In this document: positions 19,926 to 28,535 of the stretch, in pieces
Position numbering within the stretch: position 1 is the stretch's first letter
How the letters are laid out: every line of letters begins with the position of its first letter
Source of the DNA: an uncultured Bacilli bacterium
Lineage (GTDB): Bacteria > Bacillota_I > Bacilli_A > RFN20 > CAG-826
DNA length: 64,000 nucleotides
Direction of reading: 5' to 3'
Assembly (NCBI GenBank): GCA_944363565.1
Contig: CALVUI010000002.1
Coordinates: forward strand, 142,408-206,407
Notes under the pieces: model-generated
Databases searched by the model: none
The model's input: only the letters and a program-made list of their open reading frames with translations
Told to the model about the DNA's origin: nothing
Position numbers and translations under genes: made by a program

Positions 19926-21866
19926 ATGGCAAGCAAGTTCACTTACGGGACCCCCTACGAACCCGAACCCCTCCTCGGCGAGTTTTCCGGCGACGTGGAA
20001 AACCCCTTCGTTCTCAAGGAAGAAGGGAAGGCCAAGACCTTCCTTTATCGCCTTGACGAAAATGACGTCGTCTATGGCCTCGGGGAGAGCATGCGGGGCA
20101 TAAACAAAAGGCCCGGCCTCTACATTTCCTACAACTGCGACAACGGCCATCAGGAAGACGACACCAAGTCCCTTTATTCCTCCCACAATTTCATCATCGT
20201 CTTCGGCAAGAAGACCTTCGGGGCCTTCTTCTCGACCGGGGGAAGAGTGACCTTCGACATCGATTCGAAGGGCAACTCAATCCTAAGGATCACCGCCGAA
20301 AGCGACCTAAACCTCTACCTCTATGAGGGGAAGGATCCCCTGAGCATCGACCGTCAGTTCCTCTCTTCCTTCAAGAGAAGCTTCATCCCGCCCCTTTGGG
20401 CTTTTGGCTATGGGCAAAGCCGCTGGTCCTACAAAAACAAGACGGAAGTGAGGAAGATGGTGGAGAAACACAAGAAACACGGCTTCCCCCTCGACTACGT
20501 TTGCCTCGACATCCATTACATGAAGGGCCTAAGTGACTTCACCTTCTCCCCCAAACGCTTCCCTCACCCCAAGAAACTAATCGGGGAACTAAAAGAACAA
20601 AACATCTACGTCGTCCCGGTCGTCGACGCCGGGGTCAAGATCGCCAAGGACGAAAAACCCTACCAAGAAGGAATCCATGAAGGGGCCTTCTGCCTCAACC
20701 ACGAAGGAAAGCCCTTCATCGGTTACGTCTGGCCCGGCCAGACCCACTTCCCCGACGTCCTCAACAAAAAGGGAAGGGAATACTTCGGGCGCCAATATGC
20801 CTACTACCTCGATCTAGGGATCGAGGGCTTCTGGAACGACATGAACGAACCTTCGATCTTCCTCAGCGAATACACCAAAGGGAAGAGAAGGAACGAAAAA
20901 AACACCAAGGGGGACAATCCCAATTGGGAAGGGGTCGGCTTCAACGAAGACTACCACCACTTCTACCAGGTCGATGACGAAGGGAACAGGTACCTCCACC
21001 ACGAGGTCCACAACTACTACGGGGGCCTCCAGATCCAAGGGGTCCACGAATACCTCGAGGAAGTGACCAAACGTCGCTACCTCCTCTTTTCCCGTAGCTC
21101 CTATATCGGTAGCCATGTCTACGGGGGCCTCTGGACCGGGGACAATAGAAGCGACTTCGAACACTTGGCCCAAAACCTCCGGGAACTGCCCTCCATTTCC
21201 ATGGTCGGCTTCCTCTACACCGGGGCTGATACCGGGGGCTTTGCCGGCAATTGCGACAAGGAATTGATGCAGCGCTGGCTCGAACTTTCCCTCTGGGCCC
21301 CTCTATACCGGAACCATTCCTGCATCTTCACCAAACGCCAGGAACTCTACCGTTACCGCCATCCCGAGGATTTCCTCGCACCCCTAAGGGCCCGTTATGC
21401 CCTCTTGCCCTACATCTATAGCGAGTTCATGAAGGCGGCTTTGAGGAAGGAGCCCCTCATCCGGCCCCTGGCCTTTGACTATCCGGAGGACAAGGAGGCG
21501 AGAAACATCGAAGACCAGATCCTCTTCGGGGAGGGAGTCATGGTGGCCCCGATCATCAAGCGGGGCGCCACTTCCAGAACCGTCTACCTCCCGGAAGACA
21601 TGACCAAGGTCACCTACGACGGGGAGAACTTCCTTGAAGAAGAGCTCGAAAAGGGAAATCAAGAAATCGAGATGCCCCTCGGGAAGATCATCTTCTTCAT
21701 CAAAAAGGATAAGGCCGTCATTTATGGGAAACCGGCCTCCAACACCGCCGAACTCAGACTCGAAGAGGTCTCCTTCCTAGGCCAAGGGAAAACCTACGAC
21801 CAATACCTCGACGACGGCTTCACCAAAGAGGTCGACGAGAAGAAGATCAGACGCCTCAAGAAATGA
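19926..21866 (+). CDS. Glycoside hydrolase family 31, alpha-glucosidase-type
   Basis: A 646-residue protein. The GH31 nucleophile motif WNDMNEPSIF lies near residue 305, the acid/base region WTGDNRSDFEHL near 406, and GADTGGFAGNCDKELMQRW just after. The entry motif IPPLWAFGYGQSRWSYK lies near residue 155. There is no signal peptide, so it should hydrolyse alpha-glucosides in the cytoplasm; alpha-xylosidase activity is less likely but not excluded. It is monocistronic, leaderless at its own TATAAT, and ends at a bidirectional terminator. Confidence 0.93.
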   Translation: MASKFTYGTPYEPEPLLGEFSGDVENPFVLKEEGKAKTFLYRLDENDVVYGLGESMRGINKRPGLYISYNCDNGHQEDDTKSLYSSHNFIIVFGKKTFGAFFSTGGRVTFDIDSKGNSILRITAESDLNLYLYEGKDPLSIDRQFLSSFKRSFIPPLWAFGYGQSRWSYKNKTEVRKMVEKHKKHGFPLDYVCLDIHYMKGLSDFTFSPKRFPHPKKLIGELKEQNIYVVPVVDAGVKIAKDEKPYQEGIHEGAFCLNHEGKPFIGYVWPGQTHFPDVLNKKGREYFGRQYAYYLDLGIEGFWNDMNEPSIFLSEYTKGKRRNEKNTKGDNPNWEGVGFNEDYHHFYQVDDEGNRYLHHEVHNYYGGLQIQGVHEYLEEVTKRRYLLFSRSSYIGSHVYGGLWTGDNRSDFEHLAQNLRELPSISMVGFLYTGADTGGFAGNCDKELMQRWLELSLWAPLYRNHSCIFTKRQELYRYRHPEDFLAPLRARYALLPYIYSEFMKAALRKEPLIRPLAFDYPEDKEARNIEDQILFGEGVMVAPIIKRGATSRTVYLPEDMTKVTYDGENFLEEELEKGNQEIEMPLGKIIFFIKKDKAVIYGKPASNTAELRLEEVSFLGQGKTYDQYLDDGFTKEVDEKKIRRLKK

Positions 21867-21900
21867 AAAAAGCTGCGCAAATCAGGCGCGGCTTTCTTTG
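21866..21900. terminator. Bidirectional terminator between GH31 and the 21.9-23.1 kb gene
   Basis: AGCTGCGC and GCGCGGCT pair around a 7-nt loop. A tracts lie to the left and T-rich sequence to the right, so it can serve both convergent genes. Confidence 0.8.
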
Positions 21901-21912
21901 ATAATCGAATTA

Positions 21913-23124
21913 TTAGGCTTTGGGAAGTTCGGGTTTTTCTTCGGGCTTTTTCCCGGGTTTTGCCTCGGGTTCTTCTTTGGATTCTTCCATGATTTCGGCC
22001 TCGGCCTCCTCGAGGGTCTTGCGCGGACCCTTGAGACCGTCGATGGCGTCCACCAGGGCGAAGACCTTCTTCATGTCGGCCCGGTAATGCTCGGTCGGAT
22101 AGGGATTGAAGGGCTTTTCCATCGGAAGGACCATCAAGGTATCCTCATAGCCAAGTAAGACAAAGGTCCGGCCTTCTTCGATCTTGATGGTGACATCGAC
22201 CAGGGTGTCATCGGTCCTGATGGCCTTGACCGCATCGCGGAGGCGCTTGGTGAAATACTTCTTGGCCAAGTTGGAACCACGGACCACCATTTCCTTGTCC
22301 TCGTGGATGATGGGAAGGCCGTCGATGTTGGTGGGAGGCAAGGCCCGGTCGTTGCCCTTGAGGTAGATGACGAGGGGGTCGCCCTTGTAGGCATTGGGGG
22401 CCCGGAAGAACTTCCCGACGAAGACGGTGAGGGCGGCTTTCTGCCCCCGGATCTGGGCGGCGGCATCGGCGATTCCGCATTTCTTGCCCCCGTACTTGAA
22501 GACGAGGGAGGCCCTTGAGCCGACGCTGAAGACGTCCTTGTAGAGGTCGCATTCGTCGAATTCTTCTTTGCTTAGTTTGCTATCGATGTTCCCTTCGAGG
22601 TTGGTAACCCCGGTCCCATGGAAGACGTACTCGTCAGTGTAGGTATAGAACTTCCCGAAGTAGTCCTTCATCATCGCGTTGGTCTTCTTCCTCTTGAGGA
22701 AGGAAAGGACCAACATGACGATGAGCAAGACCCCGACGATCCCTAGGGACAAGCCAAGGGCGAGGCCCGAGGTGTCATTGGGCATGATGACCCCGGGGAT
22801 GAGCCAGGCCAAGACGATGCCGGCGATGAGCAGCAAAGTCGGGATGAAGGTCCACTTCCCCATTCCCTTGTAGGATTTGAGGAAGGCGGCCCGGGCCGCT
22901 TCGATGTTGGCGAGGTTGGGATCGTCGTAGGTATAGACGACCGGTTCCTCCTTCTTCTTTTCTTCCTTGGGGGCCGGGGCTTCTTTCTCCTTCGGCTCTT
23001 CCTTTTCTTCTACTGCTTCTTCCGGTTTTTCTTCCGGTTCCTCGATCTTGAGGGCATCGGAAAATTCGCTTTCTTCTTCCGGCACGGAAGGGGCCGGGGC
23101 CGTTTTCTTTTCTTCGTTATCCAT
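21913..23124 (-). CDS. Membrane protein with Glu/Lys/Pro-rich N-terminus, unknown
   Basis: A 403-residue protein. Residues 1-70 are highly acidic, low-complexity Glu/Lys/Pro sequence. Two hydrophobic segments lie at about 95-115 and 120-145. A globular cytoplasmic domain with alternating beta-type sequence (YVFHGTGVTNLEGNI, ASLVFKYGGKKCGI, RTFVLLGYEDTLMVLP) occupies 165-370, and a second charged tail follows. The layout resembles YcxB-like membrane proteins, but no family is assigned with certainty. Confidence 0.65.
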   Translation of the reverse strand: MDNEEKKTAPAPSVPEEESEFSDALKIEEPEEKPEEAVEEKEEPKEKEAPAPKEEKKKEEPVVYTYDDPNLANIEAARAAFLKSYKGMGKWTFIPTLLLIAGIVLAWLIPGVIMPNDTSGLALGLSLGIVGVLLIVMLVLSFLKRKKTNAMMKDYFGKFYTYTDEYVFHGTGVTNLEGNIDSKLSKEEFDECDLYKDVFSVGSRASLVFKYGGKKCGIADAAAQIRGQKAALTVFVGKFFRAPNAYKGDPLVIYLKGNDRALPPTNIDGLPIIHEDKEMVVRGSNLAKKYFTKRLRDAVKAIRTDDTLVDVTIKIEEGRTFVLLGYEDTLMVLPMEKPFNPYPTEHYRADMKKVFALVDAIDGLKGPRKTLEEAEAEIMEESKEEPEAKPGKKPEEKPELPKA

Positions 23125-23136
23125 GTTGCAACGAAA

Positions 23137-23169
23137 AATATAACTTAGGTTTTGTCTAGTGACAAAAGT
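23137..23169 (-). promoter_or_regulatory. Promoter with palindrome over the -35 (gene at 23124)
   Basis: Reverse strand TTGTCA (23160-23165), a 17-bp spacer and TATATT (23137-23142), giving a leader of only about 6 nt. TTTTGTC-TAGT-GACAAAA (23152-23169) overlaps the -35 and could be an operator. Confidence 0.65.
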
Positions 23170-23172
23170 ATT

Positions 23173-24183
23173 TCAATGGAGGCTACTTCTTTTGAGGGCG
23201 TAAAACCGATTCAAACGGGATAGGGGTTTGTAGAGGGCGACCATGACGACGAAGCCGAGGGCCATGGTCGGGAGGCAATAGGTGGCGTTGTAGGCCATCC
23301 CTTCATAGAAGGTAAAGCCATAGAAGACGATGGAGCTGACGGTTCCGCCGATCATCCTGATCAAGGTCGAAAGCAAAAGGGCCAAGGAGAGCATGAGGAG
23401 GGACAGCGGGTTGTAACGGTCGCTTTCCTCATCAAAGATGAATTTCCTAAAGAAGCCGATGATGCCGATGCTCCCCCAGCCGATCAGATAGTCAAAGGGG
23501 TAGTAGTAAAGGCCATAGCCGTCGGTCAGACAGGTGATGAAGCCAAAGACGATGCCCCCGGCGACGAAACCCTTGGCCGGACCCGACCTTAGGGCGATGA
23601 CATAGAGGGGGATGATGCAGAAGTTGAAGGAACCCCCGGTCGGCCCGATGTCGATCGAGACATAGATGTCGAGGACGACGGCCAGGGCCACGAGGACCGC
23701 CATTTCCCCGATCTCCCCGATCGATAGGGGATCGAGGCGGTTGACGGAGATGAGGTCGCCAAAGGCGGCCAGGAAGATGAACACGGCCGAGACGATGAGG
23801 GACCAGCCGTAGGCCGAGACCGCCACCCCGTCGGCGTTGAGCCCGTTTTGGAGAAGGACGTAGTCATAAAAGGATGGGGAAGCGATGAGGAAGCAGGCGC
23901 CCACGAAATAAAGGATCATCCCGATGGTCGAAAATTCCTTCTTCTTGAAGCCGAGGGAGGAGAAGAAGAGGCCAAGAAGCAGGAGGATGAGGGTAAAGAG
24001 GAAGCCGAGGGAGAAATAGGCTCCTCCCCCAAGGAGGGAAATGAGGGAAATATCCATCATCGCCCCGTTAGATCCATAGGATTGGAACAAAGGCCCGAAG
24101 AGGAAAGCCAGGGCCACGAGGCCAAAGGCCGTCCCGAGCCAGGGCAAGGCCGGGGCCAGCTTCTTGCTTAGATCCTTATTCAT
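23173..24183 (-). CDS. thiT: Thiamine ECF transporter S component ThiT with extra N-terminal membrane domain
   Basis: A 336-residue protein. The C-terminal ~190 residues match ThiT/YuaJ: VLDIYVSIDIGPTGGSFNFCIIPLYVIALRSGPAKGFVAGGIVFGFI with the typical Trp/Tyr-rich YYYPFDYLIGW segment. It should bind thiamine and work with a shared EcfAA'T module encoded elsewhere. The first ~145 residues add about four hydrophobic segments that a normal ThiT (~190 residues) lacks. A TPP riboswitch directly upstream independently supports the assignment. Confidence 0.88.
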   Translation of the reverse strand: MNKDLSKKLAPALPWLGTAFGLVALAFLFGPLFQSYGSNGAMMDISLISLLGGGAYFSLGFLFTLILLLLGLFFSSLGFKKKEFSTIGMILYFVGACFLIASPSFYDYVLLQNGLNADGVAVSAYGWSLIVSAVFIFLAAFGDLISVNRLDPLSIGEIGEMAVLVALAVVLDIYVSIDIGPTGGSFNFCIIPLYVIALRSGPAKGFVAGGIVFGFITCLTDGYGLYYYPFDYLIGWGSIGIIGFFRKFIFDEESDRYNPLSLLMLSLALLLSTLIRMIGGTVSSIVFYGFTFYEGMAYNATYCLPTMALGFVVMVALYKPLSRLNRFYALKRSSLH

Positions 24184-24184
24184 G

Positions 24185-24207
24185 AAAAAACCTCCGCGAC
24201 CCGGAGG
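24185..24207 (-). terminator. Riboswitch expression platform: hairpin that hides the thiT Shine-Dalgarno
   Basis: On the reverse strand CCTCCG (24202-24207), a 5-nt loop and CGGAGG (24191-24196) run into TTTTTT-C-ATG. The 3' arm contains the GGAGG ribosome-binding site, 7 bases before the ATG, so one hairpin can terminate transcription or block translation. The same CCTCCG can instead pair with the CGGAGG at 24223-24228, which is part of the aptamer's 3' strand. Confidence 0.8.
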
Positions 24208-24308
24208 GAAAAGGCTCTTTTGCCTCCGCCGGAATTATCCGGATCAGGTCATTCCGTCGAACCCGAAGCAGGGTTCCTCTCAGCCGCCTAATGGGCAGCT
24301 CCGGCAGC
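24208..24308 (-). promoter_or_regulatory. TPP (thi-box) riboswitch aptamer
   Basis: The reverse strand carries the conserved thi-box core: CTGAGA (24278-24283), ACCC/GGGT of the adjacent stem, ACCTGATCCGG (24239-24249), then TAATTCCGGCGGAGG closing P1. It lies between a promoter and the thiT start. TPP binding should turn expression off. Confidence 0.93.
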
Positions 24309-24312
24309 CAAG

Positions 24313-24340
24313 ATGATACCTTAGCTGTTGACCCAGTCAA
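24313..24340 (-). promoter_or_regulatory. Promoter of the riboswitch-thiT transcript
   Basis: Reverse strand TTGACT (24335-24340), a 16-bp spacer and TATCAT (24313-24318). The -35 lies within the last codons of ung. The expected start is within a few bases of aptamer stem P1. Confidence 0.75.
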
Positions 24341-24986
24341 TAGGGGCCACCCCATGATCGGCCAAATAGGCATTGGCTCGCGAAAACTGATGGAGGCCAA
24401 ACCACCCCCCACGGTTGGCACTTAGGGGCGAAGGATGGACGCTTTCGAGGACCAAACGGTTGGAATTCGTGATTTTGGTGGCGTATTTGCGGGCAAAAGA
24501 GCCCCATAAGAAGAAAACGATGGGCTGGTTCAAGGTGTCGATGTAGGAAAGGGTGAGGTCGAGGAAGGCCTCGTATTCCTTCCTTTTGTGGCTGAGGGGT
24601 TTATGGGCTTCGACCGTCAGATAGGCATTGAGGAGGAGGACGCCTTGGGTAGCCAAATACGTTAGATCACCGGACTCGAAGTCCATCTTGACCTTGAGGT
24701 CGTTTTCGATCTCCTTGTAGATGTTGATGAGGGAAGGGGGAACGTCGAGACCCCGGGGGACCGAAAAGCTCATCCCCATGGCTTCCCCGGGATTGTGGTA
24801 TGGGTCCTGGCCGATGATGACGGCCTTAAGGGTTTTGGGATTCGTGAAGCGGAAGGCCTGGAAGATCATGTCCTTGGGCGGATAGATGGTTTTGGAGGCA
24901 TATTCCTCATTCAAAAATGAGGAAAGGGCCTTGGCCTCGGAGGTCTTTTTAAAGGCCTGGAAGAGGGGCGACCAGTCTTTGAGCAT
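24321..24986 (-). CDS. ung: Uracil-DNA glycosylase
   Basis: A 221-residue protein of normal Ung length. The catalytic water-activating Asp lies in AVIIGQDPYHNPGEAMG near residue 59, and the DNA-intercalation motif VLESVHPSPLSANRG near residue 185. FFLWGSFARKY is also conserved. It removes uracil from DNA. A GATACT box lies 6 bases before the ATG, so it appears leaderless. Confidence 0.96.
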   Translation of the reverse strand: MLKDWSPLFQAFKKTSEAKALSSFLNEEYASKTIYPPKDMIFQAFRFTNPKTLKAVIIGQDPYHNPGEAMGMSFSVPRGLDVPPSLINIYKEIENDLKVKMDFESGDLTYLATQGVLLLNAYLTVEAHKPLSHKRKEYEAFLDLTLSYIDTLNQPIVFFLWGSFARKYATKITNSNRLVLESVHPSPLSANRGGWFGLHQFSRANAYLADHGVAPIDWVNS

Positions 24987-24992
24987 AAAGGG

Positions 24993-24998
24993 AGTATC
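24993..24998 (-). promoter_or_regulatory. -10 element of leaderless ung transcript
   Basis: GATACT on the reverse strand, 6 bases before the ung ATG. Confidence 0.5.
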
Positions 24999-25035
24999 GC
25001 CCTTTCTTTCTCTTTTTGGAAGATGGTTTATTGCC

Positions 25036-25041
25036 TATACT
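25036..25041 (+). promoter_or_regulatory. -10 element of leaderless glycosyltransferase transcript
   Basis: TATACT, 7 bases, then the ATG at 25049. Confidence 0.55.
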
Positions 25042-25048
25042 TCTAGCG

Positions 25049-26152
25049 ATGAAAATCCTTTGGGTCTTCAACCACCCGGCCCCGTATAAAGTCGATTTCT
25101 TCAATGAACTCGGAAAGCACGCCCAACTGCGGGTCCTCTTCGAACGGGGACGGGAGACCGACCGCGAAAAGGCCTTCTATTCCTCTAGGCCCCTCAACTT
25201 CGAGGCCGTCTTTCTCAAATCCCTGTCCCTTGGGCCCCACAATTCCTATAGTTTCGGTTTGTTGCCCTACCTTAAAGAACCCTATGACGTCATTGTCATC
25301 AACGGGTGGTCGACCTTCGGGGAAATGAAGGCCATATCCTACTTGAGGAAAAAGGGGATCCCCTATGTCTTCGCCATCAATGGGGGGATCATCAAGAAAC
25401 ATGGCTGCCTTCCCCTGGAGAAACTCAAGGAACATTACATCAAGGGGGCCGACCTCTATCTCTGTCCCGACCAAAACTCCGCCCGTTACCTGACCCATTA
25501 CGGGGCAGAGGAAAACCGCATCCGGTTCTTCCCCTATTCCACCGTCTTCCAAAAAGACGTAAGAAAGGCCTCCCTGACGAAAGAAGAAAGAAGGGCATTC
25601 TATGAACAAAGGGGGATCAAGGCCCGGAATGTCTATGTCTCGGTCGGCCAATTCATCAAGAGAAAAGATCCCTTGACCCTCATTGAATACTTCAAGGACG
25701 CCCCCAAGGAAGACGCCTTGGTTTTGCTCGGCTCCGGACCCTTGAAAGGCAAGATGGAAAAGGAGATCAAAAAACTTGGTCTCCATAACGTCTACCTGCC
25801 CGGCTATAAGGACCGGGAGGAAACCTTGGCTTACCTCGCCCACACCGAGGCCTCGATCTTCCTGACAAAAGAAGACATCTACGGCCACGTTGTCAATGAA
25901 TCCCTGAGCCAGGGTACCCCGGTCATCGCCTCCCCCTTCAGCAACGCTGCCCTTAAACTCATCAAAGACGGGTCCACGGGCTATATCATCAAAAACAAAG
26001 ATGAATTTTTAATGGCGTTGCAAAATAGCCTAAACGAAGACATCCGTGAAAACTGTCTAGTACAAAGCCAAGAAGAAACCATCGAAAAGATGGTTGAAAG
26101 TCATCTGGCCATCTTTGAGGAATACCTGCATGAAGATCATCTATCTCGGTAA
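25049..26152 (+). CDS. Glycosyltransferase family 4-like
   Basis: A 367-residue GT-B-type glycosyltransferase. The acceptor domain is N-terminal (KILWVFNHPAPYKVDFFNELGK). The nucleotide-sugar domain holds VSVGQFIKRKDPLTLIEYF near residue 205, the GSGPLKGKMEKEIKKLGL turn and the family 4 EX7E-like region ASIFLTKEDIYGHVVNESLSQGTPVIAS near residue 270. It should add a sugar to a growing surface polysaccharide on the cytoplasmic side of the membrane. The start at 25049 is fixed by the TATACT box 7 bases upstream. It overlaps the next glycosyltransferase by 23 bases. Confidence 0.88.
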   Translation: MKILWVFNHPAPYKVDFFNELGKHAQLRVLFERGRETDREKAFYSSRPLNFEAVFLKSLSLGPHNSYSFGLLPYLKEPYDVIVINGWSTFGEMKAISYLRKKGIPYVFAINGGIIKKHGCLPLEKLKEHYIKGADLYLCPDQNSARYLTHYGAEENRIRFFPYSTVFQKDVRKASLTKEERRAFYEQRGIKARNVYVSVGQFIKRKDPLTLIEYFKDAPKEDALVLLGSGPLKGKMEKEIKKLGLHNVYLPGYKDREETLAYLAHTEASIFLTKEDIYGHVVNESLSQGTPVIASPFSNAALKLIKDGSTGYIIKNKDEFLMALQNSLNEDIRENCLVQSQEETIEKMVESHLAIFEEYLHEDHLSR

Positions 26153-27251
26153 TTTCTACTCGCCGAAAGCCTATGAAGAACTCTTGGCCCTCAGCCAAAG
26201 CCAGCTCAACCCTTCCGGGCAGAACTTCCACGCCCTCTTAGCCAAGGCCCTGGCCCTCAATTTCGAGACCTCGGTCATCTCCTTTAGCCCTCCGCCTTCG
26301 GTGGAAGAGAAAACACAGAATCCGACTTACCATTATCTGGGAGAAGAAAAGAATGGGTTTTCTTTGATAAAGAAATCCTTGCAAAAAATCTTGGGAATCA
26401 AAGATAACGATGGGATTTGCGTCTTTTTTGACGCCCTCAGCATCAAGGCTGCGAAAGTGGCCAAGATCCTAAGGACCAAATATATCGTCAGGACCGTCGG
26501 TGTTATAACCGACAAGGCCGATAACATTTCCAAGACCTTCCCCTTTTATCCTTCCTTGGTCCGTTCCTACCTTTATTACCCGGATGCCTATATCTGCGTG
26601 ACCAAAGGGCTCAACGACCACTACAACACGAAACGGAAACCCTGCCTCATCCTTCCTGGTATCATCGACCACCGCCCGATTAGGAAGGTCCCTTACGAAG
26701 AAGGCAGCTACATCTTCTTCGGAGGGGCTTTAAGCGACAAATTCGGGGCCCTCAATTTAATCAGGGCTTTCAAGAAACTCCAAAGCTCCTATCACCTTGT
26801 TGTCGCCGGCCACCGGCCTGACAAACAACTTCTCAGTGAAATGGAGGGCATCGAGAAGATCCATTTCCTCAGCCTCATCAGTCCGAGGCTTTTCCATGAC
26901 TATGCTTCCCAAAGCGCCCTCAACGTCAATCCCCGGCCCTATGACCGGAAACTCGATCCTTACTGCGTCCCCTCCAAGCTAGTCGAATTCCTGTCCGTTC
27001 CGGTCCCGGTCCTTTCGGGGGAATGCGGTCCCCTAAGGAAAACTTTCGAAGAGGACGTCAATTGGTTGAGCGACGTTTCGGAAGAGGGTTTGAGGCGCTA
27101 TCTGCAAAAACACATCGGCAAAAAAGGAACCTTCGTCCGTCTCATCCAAAACGAAGGCATGGCCAAAATAAAAAGGGCTACCGCCCTCGTCAATGTCGCC
27201 AAAAACCTTCAGTCCTTCCTCGAAGACTTGAGCAAGACGTTCTCCAACTGA
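26130..27251 (+). CDS. Glycosyltransferase, GT4-like
   Basis: A 373-residue protein starting at an ATG inside the previous gene (weak GAGG upstream). It shows a Rossmann-type GT-B layout, with an N-terminal KIIYLGNFYSPKAYEE segment, then YIFFGGALSDKFGALNLIRAFKKL near residue 195 and a C-terminal NVNPRPYDRKLDPYCVPSKLVEFLSVPVPVLSGECG, the nucleotide-sugar-binding face. Substrate unknown. It overlaps the convergent third glycosyltransferase by 43 bases. Confidence 0.8.
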   Translation: MKIIYLGNFYSPKAYEELLALSQSQLNPSGQNFHALLAKALALNFETSVISFSPPPSVEEKTQNPTYHYLGEEKNGFSLIKKSLQKILGIKDNDGICVFFDALSIKAAKVAKILRTKYIVRTVGVITDKADNISKTFPFYPSLVRSYLYYPDAYICVTKGLNDHYNTKRKPCLILPGIIDHRPIRKVPYEEGSYIFFGGALSDKFGALNLIRAFKKLQSSYHLVVAGHRPDKQLLSEMEGIEKIHFLSLISPRLFHDYASQSALNVNPRPYDRKLDPYCVPSKLVEFLSVPVPVLSGECGPLRKTFEEDVNWLSDVSEEGLRRYLQKHIGKKGTFVRLIQNEGMAKIKRATALVNVAKNLQSFLEDLSKTFSN

Positions 27252-28414
27252 TCCATGATGTGCCGGAAATCAAAATACCGGTCGTAGTAAGCCCGGTTGG
27301 CTTCTCCCATCTTTTTCAGTTCTTCTTTCGGCTTATGAGCCAAGGACAATACGGCTTCAGCGATATCCTTGGGATCTTCGCTTTTAGACAAAACGGCCCC
27401 GCCGGCTTCCATGAGGGTATCACGCCCATCCCCTCCGATGATGCCAAGGATGGGGCGCCCGTGATATAGGGAGGTCAGAAGTTTATTGGGCAAGGTCCGG
27501 GAAACGCTGGACCCGTCATCGTGGAGGGAGACGATTAGGCCATCGGCCTCATCGAGGTAACCCGCCACTTCCTCGGCATCCAAACGGCCATAAAGGGACA
27601 CGGAATTCTGAAGACCGAGTTTCTCGATTTTGGATACGACTTCATTGAGGCAGCTCCCGCCTCCGATGACGTGGAGACGGACGGGGAAACCCTCCGGCAA
27701 GAGGGCCATGGATTCAAGGATGTTTTCCAAAAGTTGGAGCTTTCCGACATTCCCCGAGTAAACAAGGTTGAAGACTTCATGGGAAAGATTCGGCCGATGG
27801 TCGGAAGCGATGGCCAAGGCCGGTTGGGGAACGTAGATGATTTCCTTGTCCTTGATCTCCAAAACATCGTGGAAATAATCCCGGAAGGAAGGGGAAGAAA
27901 TCAAAATCGTATGGGCCTTCTTGTAGATGCTCCGGCTCCAAAGGTAGAGGAAATGGTAAAAGAGGGAGCCTTCTTTGACTGCCCCGACGGCAACCGGGGA
28001 GGCCGGCCATAGGTCCAGGACATGGAGGACGTTTTGGACCTTGTTCTTCTTGGCATAGACGTTGGCGGCCACGACCCCGATGAGGGGCGAAAAAGACATC
28101 GAATAGACAACGTCGAAAGAAGGGGGAAGAGACCGCACCCTCTTCTTGGAATTCCGCCAGAAGATCAGGTAGTTGAGAAGAAGGTCCTTGAGAGAGCCGT
28201 TGCCCCGGGGATGGGTCTTGACCCGGTGGATCTTGAGGCCGTTCCATTCCTCTTCGAAGACATTTTCATAACCCTCTTTGATTTTCCCGAAACCATAGTT
28301 TGGTTGGCCGGTCAAAACTTCGACTTCATGACCCCTCCTCATGAGCTCGAGGGCCATTTGGTTGATGGCGAAGTTCTCGGGATAGAAGTATTGGGACACC
28401 AAGAGGATCCGCAT
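27209..28414 (-). CDS. Glycosyltransferase family 4 (WbuB/WcaI-like)
   Basis: A 401-residue GT-B protein. MRILLVSQYFYPENFAINQMALELMRRGHEVEVLTGQPNYG is the classic N-terminus of WbuB-type fucosyl/N-acetylaminosugar transferases, and FNLVYSGNVGKLQLLENILES starts the donor domain near residue 220. A longer reading from 28486 exists, but GATAAT lies 6 bases before the ATG at 28414. Probably part of extracellular polysaccharide assembly. Confidence 0.87.
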   Translation of the reverse strand: MRILLVSQYFYPENFAINQMALELMRRGHEVEVLTGQPNYGFGKIKEGYENVFEEEWNGLKIHRVKTHPRGNGSLKDLLLNYLIFWRNSKKRVRSLPPSFDVVYSMSFSPLIGVVAANVYAKKNKVQNVLHVLDLWPASPVAVGAVKEGSLFYHFLYLWSRSIYKKAHTILISSPSFRDYFHDVLEIKDKEIIYVPQPALAIASDHRPNLSHEVFNLVYSGNVGKLQLLENILESMALLPEGFPVRLHVIGGGSCLNEVVSKIEKLGLQNSVSLYGRLDAEEVAGYLDEADGLIVSLHDDGSSVSRTLPNKLLTSLYHGRPILGIIGGDGRDTLMEAGGAVLSKSEDPKDIAEAVLSLAHKPKEELKKMGEANRAYYDRYFDFRHIMDQLENVLLKSSRKD

Positions 28415-28420
28415 GCGGTG

Positions 28421-28426
28421 ATTATC
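28421..28426 (-). promoter_or_regulatory. -10 element of leaderless glycosyltransferase transcript
   Basis: GATAAT on the reverse strand, 6 bases before the ATG at 28414. Confidence 0.55.
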
Positions 28427-28535
28427 CCATAAGTTCACGATAGGGGCGAGGTTAAAGATAGAAAAAATAAGGAAAGAAGACATCAAAAACGGTAAATACT
28501 TAATTTAAAATATCCGCAAAACCTAGATATTTATC

